Below are positions 54,830 to 61,588 of a stretch of 64,000 nt of DNA, piece by piece. The notes below the pieces were generated by a model, which saw nothing but the letters and a program-made list of their open reading frames with translations, made no database searches and had not been told where the DNA came from. The stretch's first letter is position 1; each line of letters begins with the position of its first letter. Origin of the DNA: an uncultured Bacteroidales bacterium (GTDB taxonomy: Bacteria > Bacteroidota > Bacteroidia > Bacteroidales > Paludibacteraceae); contig CAMKDV010000012.1 in the NCBI GenBank assembly GCA_946411385.1, forward strand, positions 1-64,000, given 5' to 3'. Made by a program: the position numbers and the translations under genes.

Positions 54830-54978
54830 TATTCCTTTGGAATAATCTCACATTTCTCCCCTAAAATATTCGAAATGCAAAGCAGTGTTGTCAACCAAGC
54901 ACTTGAGTTACAGATTGCGTTGCATGCAGATGTGCTGAATGTCCGCTTCGAGGAACATGTTTTGGGCTTGAAAAGGTC

Positions 54979-55638
54979 TTAGCGGAAAGGTGGGTGGTCG
55001 CGGCAGCGGGGACAGGCGAGACAGTCGTGGGCTTTGCCGCCGAAGAGGAACGAGAGTTTGATGCCGGAGAGAAGACGGTTGTCCGGGAAACCGTAGTCAA
55101 CGAACAGGGCGACACGAATCTTGGGCTTGGTGTAGCGGAACTGCTGCAAGTTCCAGTTCAGGCCGATCTCGGCACCGGCAAGCACATCAAAACGAAGCCG
55201 GTCATCTTCGGGCAACTGGCCCGTAGGGAAAGTATTGGCATTGAAATCTGCGCTACTTGGCTGTTGCTCGGTTGTGAACACATTCGCGTTGAACTTGGCA
55301 CCCGTAAGAAAATACAGATGACCGAACTCTCCGCCAAACAGCAGCGGAGCTTGCAGATAAACGCAAGTACACGAGTTGGGCTGTTGGTTAAGACGCTCTT
55401 GCGCAGCGTGGGCATAAGCACCTGTTTGCAGAATAAAATGGTTGAAATTCAGTTCGTAGCCGACGCCCAAGCCTCCGCCTGCACCTATCTGAGTGCCTGT
55501 TTGCTGGTCCGTGGGAAACACGAACGACGCGCTGCCTTCATTCCATAGAACGAAGTAGTGTTCAGCCTCTTGCGCCTGAACGGTGCAGGCAAACCAAACG
55601 GAGAGAGCCCACAATACTATATGTAGCAGATGTTTCAA
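54979..55638 (-). CDS. Outer-membrane beta-barrel-like hypothetical protein
   Basis: A 219-residue protein with a signal peptide ending at VQAQE. Glycine-rich alternating strands (GAGGGLGVGYELNF, FDVLAGAEIGLNW, IRVALFVDYGF, GIKLSFLFGG) suggest a small 8-10-stranded barrel. After the final strand an unusual tail CLACPRCRDHPPFR carries three cysteines. Function unknown. It stands 64 bp downstream of era on the same strand. Confidence 0.7.
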   Translation of the reverse strand: MKHLLHIVLWALSVWFACTVQAQEAEHYFVLWNEGSASFVFPTDQQTGTQIGAGGGLGVGYELNFNHFILQTGAYAHAAQERLNQQPNSCTCVYLQAPLLFGGEFGHLYFLTGAKFNANVFTTEQQPSSADFNANTFPTGQLPEDDRLRFDVLAGAEIGLNWNLQQFRYTKPKIRVALFVDYGFPDNRLLSGIKLSFLFGGKAHDCLACPRCRDHPPFR

Positions 55639-55702
55639 CTACGGTCGGTTGCATTTCTTAGCGAATCTCGTCGGGACAGATAGCACGCAGCGTGCCGGTG
55701 AG

Positions 55703-56632
55703 TTAGGTCAGGTCGTAGCCGTAATGGCGCAGCCGTGACTGACTGCTTCGCCAGTCGCGATCGACCTTGACGAAGAGTTCGAGGAAGACGGGTTTCTCAA
55801 AGAAAGCCTCTATATCTTTGCGCGCCAACATGCCCACCTTCTTTAGCGCAGCGCCTTTGTGGCCGATGATGATGCCTTTCTGGCTCTCGCGCTCTACGTA
55901 GATGGTTGCTTGAATGTGCAAGCGGCTGTTGGCTGTTGGCCGTTGGCCGTTGGCTGTTGGTACCTCTTTGAACGATTCGACCTCGACCTCTGTGGAGTAG
56001 GGAATCTCTTTGTCGTAGCACAGGAGGATCTTCTCGCGGATGATCTCGTTGACAAAGAAGCGCGACGACTTGTCGGTCAGCTGGTCTTTGGGGAAGAACG
56101 GCGGACATTCGGGTAGGGCATCCTTGATGGCGGCAAACAGCTGATCGATGCCGAAACGCTCTTTGGCTGACAGCGGGAAGATGGTGGCTTCCGGCAGCTC
56201 TTTCTGCCAGTAGGCTACCAGGTTCTCCAGCGTTTCGGGCGTGGTGAGGTCGATCTTGTTGATGAGCAGAAAAACTTTCGTCTGTTGCTTGGGCGAGGCA
56301 GCGATAAGTTTTACTTTCTGTAGGAACTCGGCATTCTTGTCGGGAGTGTCTTGCACGTCGGTGACGTAGAGCAGCACATCGGCATCCACCAGTGCGCCAC
56401 GGCTGAACTCCAACATCTGCTCCTGAAGTTTATAGTTGGGCTTGAGCACACCCGGGGTGTCGGAGTACACAATCTGAAAATCTTCGCCATTGACTATTCC
56501 CATGATGCGATGGCGCGTTGTCTGCGCTTTCGATGTGATGATCGAAAGCCGTTCGCCCACCAGCGCATTCATTAGCGTGGACTTACCTACATTCGGGTTA
56601 CCTACAATATTTACAAATCCGCTCCTATGCAT
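55703..56632 (-). CDS. era: GTPase Era
   Basis: A 309-residue essential GTPase that binds the 3' end of 16S rRNA during 30S assembly. G1 GNPNVGKST, the DTPG and NKIDL motifs and a C-terminal KH domain (IIIGHKGAALKKVG) are present. Between VEVESFKE and LHIQATIYVERESQKG the protein has an inserted VPTANGQRPTANS, encoded by GTTGGCY heptamers, where related Era proteins have a short turn. Confidence 0.96.
   Translation of the reverse strand: MHRSGFVNIVGNPNVGKSTLMNALVGERLSIITSKAQTTRHRIMGIVNGEDFQIVYSDTPGVLKPNYKLQEQMLEFSRGALVDADVLLYVTDVQDTPDKNAEFLQKVKLIAASPKQQTKVFLLINKIDLTTPETLENLVAYWQKELPEATIFPLSAKERFGIDQLFAAIKDALPECPPFFPKDQLTDKSSRFFVNEIIREKILLCYDKEIPYSTEVEVESFKEVPTANGQRPTANSRLHIQATIYVERESQKGIIIGHKGAALKKVGMLARKDIEAFFEKPVFLELFVKVDRDWRSSQSRLRHYGYDLT
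55924..55960. repeat. GTTGGCY heptamers in frame inside era
   Basis: Five GTTGGCT/GTTGGCC units. On the coding (minus) strand they give a 7-residue period (PTANGQR-PTANS) at a turn in the KH-domain region. Confidence 0.88.
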
Positions 56633-56690
56633 TGTTCGTTACTGTTATATCCGCCAACGATGGCGGATGCTGTTATATCGTGGATGGCTG

Positions 56691-57716
56691 TTACAGCTCG
56701 AGGATGACTTTGCCGCATTGTCCGCTGACCATCACATCAAAGCCTTTCTGGAAATCATCGAAGGCAAAATGATGCGTGATGACCGGCGACAGATCCAGAC
56801 CGCCGAGCAACATCTGCTCCATCTGATACCATGTCTCCCACATGCGTCTGCCCGTGATGCCCTTGATGGTCAGCGCGTTGAAGATGACGTCACTCCAGTT
56901 GACCTGCGTATCTTTGGGCAGAATACCCAGCTGGGCGATGTTCGCGCCCTTGTACATGTGGGCAATCATATCATTGAAAGCAGCCGGTGCGCCTGACATC
57001 TCCAGACCTACGTCAAAACCGCGTATACCGAGTTTTTTCATCGCCTGCTCGACGGTCTCGCCCTTGCTGCCATCCACGGTGATGTCCGCCCCCATCTTCC
57101 TGGCTATCTCCAATCGCAGCGGATTGATATCGGTGACTACCACATGTTTGGCTCCCGCGTAGCGGCATATACCTGCTGCCATTGTTCCGATCAATCCGGC
57201 GCCGGTGATGAGCACATCTTCGCCCAGCAGCGGGAAAGCCAGTGCGGTGTGGGTGGCATTGCCGAACGGGTCCATGATCGCTGCAAAATCGTCGGGTATC
57301 TCATCGCGCAGCTTCACGATGTTCGATTCGGGGATAGTGACAAACTCGGCAAACGCACCGTCCTTGCCGAAGATACCTACGGATAGCGAGTGTTCGCACA
57401 CGTGTCCCATGCCTCGGCGGCAGTTACGGCACTGACCGCAGACGATGTGACCTTCAGCCGTGACGCGCTCGCCTATCTTCACATTGCGCACACCGGGACC
57501 GGTATAGACAACCTCGCCCACAAACTCGTGCCCCATCGTGTAAGGCGGCGTGCAATGGGTCTGACTCCATTCGTCCCACTTGTACATGTGCAGGTCCGTG
57601 CCGCAGATGGCGGCTTTCTTTACCTTAATCAGTACATCATTCACACCTACTTCCGGCATCGGCACATCTTCCATCCAGATGCCCGGCTTGGCGTATCGTT
57701 TAACTAACGCTTTCAT
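56691..57716 (-). CDS. tdh: L-threonine 3-dehydrogenase
   Basis: A 341-residue zinc-dependent medium-chain dehydrogenase that oxidises threonine to 2-amino-3-ketobutyrate. Catalytic zinc ligands are in AICGTDLH and GHEFVGEV. The structural zinc site CGQCRNCRRGMGHVC is complete. Rossmann motif and the late TGRRMWETW segment identify Tdh among related dehydrogenases. No kbl gene adjoins. Confidence 0.95.
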   Translation of the reverse strand: MKALVKRYAKPGIWMEDVPMPEVGVNDVLIKVKKAAICGTDLHMYKWDEWSQTHCTPPYTMGHEFVGEVVYTGPGVRNVKIGERVTAEGHIVCGQCRNCRRGMGHVCEHSLSVGIFGKDGAFAEFVTIPESNIVKLRDEIPDDFAAIMDPFGNATHTALAFPLLGEDVLITGAGLIGTMAAGICRYAGAKHVVVTDINPLRLEIARKMGADITVDGSKGETVEQAMKKLGIRGFDVGLEMSGAPAAFNDMIAHMYKGANIAQLGILPKDTQVNWSDVIFNALTIKGITGRRMWETWYQMEQMLLGGLDLSPVITHHFAFDDFQKGFDVMVSGQCGKVILEL

Positions 57717-57774
57717 GGATATTTATTGATTCAAAAGATCAGTTATACAAAAATTGTTTTTGTAAAAAACGCCA

Positions 57775-57806
57775 CAAAGATACGAAAATTTTACGAAAAA
57801 AGCAAA
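57775..57806 (-). promoter_or_regulatory. tdh promoter
   Basis: Minus-strand TATCTTTG (57775-57782) and TTTG (57803-57806), 20 nt apart. Confidence 0.75.
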
Positions 57807-57832
57807 TTATTTGTCAAAAAAGTGCACGATTA

Positions 57833-57864
57833 TTTGTATATGTCCAAATTTTTTTGTACCTTTG
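57833..57864 (+). promoter_or_regulatory. Promoter of the BspA-like gene at 57900
   Basis: TTTG (57833-57836), 20 nt, TACCTTTG (57857-57864); ATG 35 nt downstream. Confidence 0.76.
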
Positions 57865-57899
57865 TAGGCAAAATCACATGAAACGATAATTTTGTTGAT

Positions 57900-59243
57900 A
57901 TGAAAAATATTTTCTCACTTTTGGCGGCTCTGGTGGCATGTGTGGCTGTTCAGGCATCCATGACGCAACCTGCCGGCAGCGCTGACGGACGCCAGTTTGC
58001 CACGCAAGATGGCCCTGTTGTCGTCGGCGAAGAAACCCAGTCGGGAATGTGCGGCGATAGTGTGATGTGGATGATTGCCGATAATGTGCTCACCATCAGC
58101 GGCACAGGCTTTATGTCCGATTATACCGATGAGGCAAGTGCCCCGTATGGCGATTACCAGTATCTGTTCACAGCAGTGGCGGTGGATCAGGGCGTGCACT
58201 CGATAGGCGCTTATGCCTTCTCCGGCTACATGAACCTCACCGAGCTGACAATCATGGGCGAACTGCAGAGCATTGGCGCGAATGCGTTCTACTATTGCAA
58301 CGCGCTGACGTCTATTACCTGCCACGCAACCAATCCTCCGGCTCTTGCCAATACTACGGTTTTCTATGCCGTACCTGCCACGGCTACCGTCTATGTGCCA
58401 AGCGCTTCAATAGAGGCGTATCGGGCTGCACAAGGGTGGAACGCTTTTCGTGACATCCGGCCTATTGCGGAACCCGAGGAACCCAATGTGGTGACCATCT
58501 TCGGCGTTGAAGTGGTGATTGACGACAGCACCGCTATGGGGACGGAAGTGGATATCTTCGGCGATTCGACGCTCGTCTATAACACCGAGGACAACACCCT
58601 GACTTTCAGTTCGCTCAATCTGGAGGTAGGCGATAGCGTGTCCACCGCCATCAGTTATAGCGGTAGCGACCCGCTGACTATTGTGCTGTGCGATTCGTCG
58701 GTCATCTTTGCCGATACCGTCATCGCTTCTACGGCAGATATCATCATCAAAGGCGAAGGTACGCTCATCGCTGAGGGCGTACGGCCTATCGTAGGTGTGC
58801 CGACAGCCTCTATCAAGTTCGATTCGGTGAGCATGTACGTGCGTTCAGTGCCCTCTCCGGCTGCTCTGCGCAGACGTATACGCGGCATCAAGCAGACGGA
58901 TGAGGATGGTGGTCCGGCATTGTCGGGCTTTGCCAGTGCCGACTTTAACAAGACCTCCGTCACGCCGCCGGAAGCCGAATATGGCGATGTGGAGGAGACG
59001 GATGAGGTGTCCGGAATAACCGTTACGTACAAGGCGCTGTACGTGTCCAATCCCGATGGCTCCAAATCTGCGCTTACCGAGTTCACCCTGACGCCTATCG
59101 AGGGCTGGGATGCACTGGAAAACACGCAGTCACCCGCCACGCTCGACCCGACCAAACCGATGTACAACATCCTCGGCATGCCGGTCGAGCCAGGCTACAA
59201 AGGTATCGTAGTGCAAGGCGGCAGAAAGTTCGTCGTGCTATAA
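57900..59243 (+). CDS. Secreted BspA-like (LRR_5) protein with short C-terminal tail
   Basis: A 447-residue protein with a signal peptide (ending at VQASM). Residues about 50-130 form a few LRR_5 repeats (SIGAYAFSGYMNLTELTIMG, SIGANAFYYCNALTSITCH), with VYVPSASIEAYRAAQGWNAF as the usual cap. The middle is beta-rich and unassigned. The end, MYNILGMPVEPGYKGIVVQ then GGRKFVVL, looks like a second tail type, related to but ordered differently from the NGQLVIIRDG tail. Probably surface-located. A terminator follows. Confidence 0.85.
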   Translation: MKNIFSLLAALVACVAVQASMTQPAGSADGRQFATQDGPVVVGEETQSGMCGDSVMWMIADNVLTISGTGFMSDYTDEASAPYGDYQYLFTAVAVDQGVHSIGAYAFSGYMNLTELTIMGELQSIGANAFYYCNALTSITCHATNPPALANTTVFYAVPATATVYVPSASIEAYRAAQGWNAFRDIRPIAEPEEPNVVTIFGVEVVIDDSTAMGTEVDIFGDSTLVYNTEDNTLTFSSLNLEVGDSVSTAISYSGSDPLTIVLCDSSVIFADTVIASTADIIIKGEGTLIAEGVRPIVGVPTASIKFDSVSMYVRSVPSPAALRRRIRGIKQTDEDGGPALSGFASADFNKTSVTPPEAEYGDVEETDEVSGITVTYKALYVSNPDGSKSALTEFTLTPIEGWDALENTQSPATLDPTKPMYNILGMPVEPGYKGIVVQGGRKFVVL

Positions 59244-59274
59244 GCAACCGGCAATAAAATGTCGGAAAACAATC

Positions 59275-59303
59275 AGCGGGAGAATAGTCTCCCGCTTTTT
59301 TTG
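59275..59303 (+). terminator. Terminator after the BspA-like gene
   Basis: AGCGGGAGA-ATAG-TCTCCCGCT stem followed by seven T. Confidence 0.9.
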
Positions 59304-59331
59304 TGTCAATAACGATTGGACGCACCCTTAT

Positions 59332-60678
59332 TTATAGTAACCCTGTCATATATACCGGCACAAGGAGAGTTTCTCTGTCTTTGCGGAGATCTTTTGTGTA
59401 AACCAAGTATCGGTTACTAATTCTTGATGAGTATTTCTCACAAAATGCGTCCAAAGACGCATGGGATTTATAACCTGACGATTTAACTTCAATAGGGCAT
59501 ATTTTCTTCCCGCGAGACAACATAAAATCAATTTCGTAGTTATGTTTCTCATCTTTATGGAAGGTGTAATAGAACAACTCATTCCCCGCCGCAGTAAGCA
59601 TCTGCGCAATAAGATTTTCGTATAGATAGCCGAGATTCGCTTCCAACTTGTCGCTCAATAGTTTATCATAGATAATATTTTCAGTATATTCTTTATCCCA
59701 AAAACAGAGCGTCACGAACAAACCTGTATCTGCTACAAACATTTTATAACGTCGCGGATCTTTATTTAGTGACATGCCTACGTTTGGATCAGTACAATGA
59801 TAACTGAATAGCACTGTCTTGCTTTGCTCCAAGTCTTGCAACAATTCATTCATCGTTGCTTCAGTTTGTCGACCTATAACAGTATATGGCTGATAACGAG
59901 ACTCGTTGTTGCTTAATTGCGCAGGAATGTTCTTGAACAAGTGCTCAGCGTTCCCGCTGGCATCTATCTTCTGAAAATCATCCAAATACAATTGAATTAT
60001 ATTGCGTTTGGTCTTATCTACAAGACTCAGATTGTTCGTATCAAGAAATGTGTTTATCGCCTGAGGCATTCCTCCGACAAGCATATACAAACGTAGTTCG
60101 CGCATTTGCTTGCGAGTGACACCATCCCCTACTGACATACGGGCATCAAACTGCTGTTTGAGCAACGGGATAGTAGCTGTATCCCCGAGTGCCCAACGGA
60201 ACTCTTCGTAGTCCATAGGCAACATTGCTATTCGCTCTTCTTCGCTCGGAATAGTGATTTTTTGAGTGTTCTTTTTGATACTGATAAGTGACCCCGTTTC
60301 TATGTAGTCATATCGACCATCTTTGACAAGGTATTTGATTGCCTGACGTGCGCGAGGACAATTCTGTACTTCGTCAAAAATGATGACGGATTTACGGGTA
60401 TGGAGAGTCACATTATAATGTTGTTGCAACTTCACAAATATGTGGTCAAGATTCATCAAGTTGCCCCACAAATCCAAAATCTCCTGATCAACTTCATTGA
60501 AGTCAATGAGTATGTACGATTCATACTCCTGTCGCGCGAATAACTCTACAATCGTTGATTTTCCCACACGACGCGCACCTTCCACCAAAATAGCGGTACG
60601 ACCGTTTTGGGTTTGTTTCCACTCCAGTAATTGCTGATAAATCTTGCGCTTAAATACTCTTTCCATATACTCGTTCAT
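59332..60678 (-). CDS. AAA_14/DUF4143-type ATPase
   Basis: A 448-residue P-loop ATPase. Walker A is EGARRVGKST, Walker B VIIFDEVQNCP and a sensor-like ETGSLIS follows. The C-terminal DUF4143 part (from about 230) ends in a PD-(D/E)xK-like motif (YEIDFMLSRGKKICPIEVKSS). Such proteins are numerous in Bacteroidales and their cellular role is unclear. The promoter lies so close that the start must be 60678 or 60666, giving a very short leader. Four CTATCCC motifs lie at and upstream of the promoter. Confidence 0.9.
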   Translation of the reverse strand: MNEYMERVFKRKIYQQLLEWKQTQNGRTAILVEGARRVGKSTIVELFARQEYESYILIDFNEVDQEILDLWGNLMNLDHIFVKLQQHYNVTLHTRKSVIIFDEVQNCPRARQAIKYLVKDGRYDYIETGSLISIKKNTQKITIPSEEERIAMLPMDYEEFRWALGDTATIPLLKQQFDARMSVGDGVTRKQMRELRLYMLVGGMPQAINTFLDTNNLSLVDKTKRNIIQLYLDDFQKIDASGNAEHLFKNIPAQLSNNESRYQPYTVIGRQTEATMNELLQDLEQSKTVLFSYHCTDPNVGMSLNKDPRRYKMFVADTGLFVTLCFWDKEYTENIIYDKLLSDKLEANLGYLYENLIAQMLTAAGNELFYYTFHKDEKHNYEIDFMLSRGKKICPIEVKSSGYKSHASLDAFCEKYSSRISNRYLVYTKDLRKDRETLLVPVYMTGLL

Positions 60679-60690
60679 AAAAAATCGATA

Positions 60691-60722
60691 CAAAGTTACG
60701 GAAAATTTTCCTATCCCGCAAA
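60691..60722 (-). promoter_or_regulatory. Promoter of the AAA/DUF4143 ATPase gene
   Basis: Minus-strand TAACTTTG (60691-60698) and TTTG (60719-60722), 20 nt apart. The first CTATCCC motif (60711-60717) lies inside the spacer next to the -33 box. Confidence 0.74.
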
Positions 60723-60878
60723 TTTTTTGAGTAAAAACTTGCACTATCCCGCAAATTTTAGTGGTTATTTATATCTCAGTGTATCAAATCTGCCCTGTAA
60801 CTATTCAAAAGAGGCCGTATGATATGTATGTGTGAACACTATCCCGTAAATTTTTTAGGAAGAAACTTGCACTATCCC
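60711..60878. repeat. Two copies of a CTATCCC-N26-CTATCCC module
   Basis: CTATCCC occurs at 60711, 60744, 60839 and 60872: two pairs, each with exactly 33 bp between starts. Within pairs the sequence is also related (CGCAAATTTTTT or CGTAAATTTTTT after the first site, AAACTTGCA before the second). Looks like an operator set for the ATPase gene. Confidence 0.75.
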
Positions 60879-61036
60879 CAAAATATTCAAGGTAATTTTT
60901 GTGTTATTTATGTGACACTGGTGAAATTCTTTCTATATTCTATTTTTGTCTTCTTGCAAGGCAAAACGGCCACTTTCATCAGAGTTTTATTAGGGATTCA
61001 TAAGACTTTTATCACACTTTTTAGGGGGCCCCGACG

Positions 61037-61144
61037 CAAATAGCAATTTGCTATTTGTGGTGGGGAAAGCATGGAGAAAGCAATTGACTTTTGCTTTCGA
61101 ACGGAAGGAGCAGCGGATGGAGAAAGCAGTTGATTTCTGCTTTC
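61037..61144. repeat. Three consecutive palindromes, two as related units
   Basis: A 21-bp palindrome (CAAATAGCAA...TTGCTATTTG, 61037-61057) is followed by two direct copies, 46 bp apart, of a hairpin unit: GAAAGCAA-loop-TTGCTTTC (61076-61098) and GAAAGCAG-loop-CTGCTTTC (61122-61144). The last stem pair differs as A:T versus G:C, so both stems are kept. A partial third unit may follow to 61165. Confidence 0.75.
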
Positions 61145-61221
61145 GAAAAGGAGGGATAGCGGGGAGCGTAAGCCCGACATAGAACAAGTCGCTCCGACAT
61201 AGATAGCACGCGTCGCCTTTA

Positions 61222-61270
61222 TTGCGCCAGGCGCAATCCGATGCGACCGCGTTGCCGAACGCGCATCGGG
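61222..61270. repeat. Adjacent GC-rich hairpins
   Basis: ATTGCGCC-A-GGCGCAAT (61222-61238), then CCGATG...CATCGG (61239-61270) enclosing CGCGTT-GCCG-AACGCG with a CGAC bulge. Resembles REP-like or structured RNA elements. Confidence 0.7.
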
Positions 61271-61369
61271 GTTATCCTAGACCATTGCCAGGGTTTTCAC
61301 AGGATCATCTCATTATCATCCCCTAATCGCATAACAATCTAACGCTTCATAGTATCAAAGAAAAATGCA

Positions 61370-61462
61370 TGGCACTCTGGCACTCTTTTAGGGTGTGTGA
61401 AACGATATAGATAATTATCAAACAGCAAGATAGCCAAAGAGTGCCAGAGTGCCAGAGTGCCA
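61370..61462. repeat. Inverted octamer repeats TGGCACTC / GAGTGCCA
   Basis: Left arm 61370-61389 has two TGGCACTC units and TTTT. The right arm (61436-61462) has the complementary GAGTGCCA units in three copies. The arms pair over about 19 bp with a 46-nt loop. Confidence 0.82.
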
Positions 61463-61516
61463 CCGCTTTTTTACATATTCAATCATGGGATACTATCTCG
61501 CGGAAAAGAAGAAAGA

Positions 61517-61550
61517 AAAAATCCGAGGCGCGGAGGGCGTCTCGGATTTT
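61517..61550 (-). terminator. Terminator of the BspA-like gene at 61589
   Basis: AAAATCCGAG and CTCGGATTTT stem; on the minus strand it ends in TTTTTTCTTTC. Confidence 0.85.
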
Positions 61551-61588
61551 TGAATGAGCGAGGAGGTCGCTTCGGAATAAACGAAAGA

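Larger units (their letters stand above)
60879..61588. other. Long intergenic region without supported genes
   Basis: With the motif pairs above this makes a 900-bp gap between two minus-strand genes. Short frames exist but none has convincing composition or start signals. It holds several hairpins and inverted repeats listed separately and a terminator at its right end. Confidence 0.6.

Noticed and set aside
60819..61187. Short frames in the long intergenic region (74 and 65 residues)
   Set aside because: They run through the hairpin units and motif pairs, lack a promoter or ribosome site, and show no recognisable domain.
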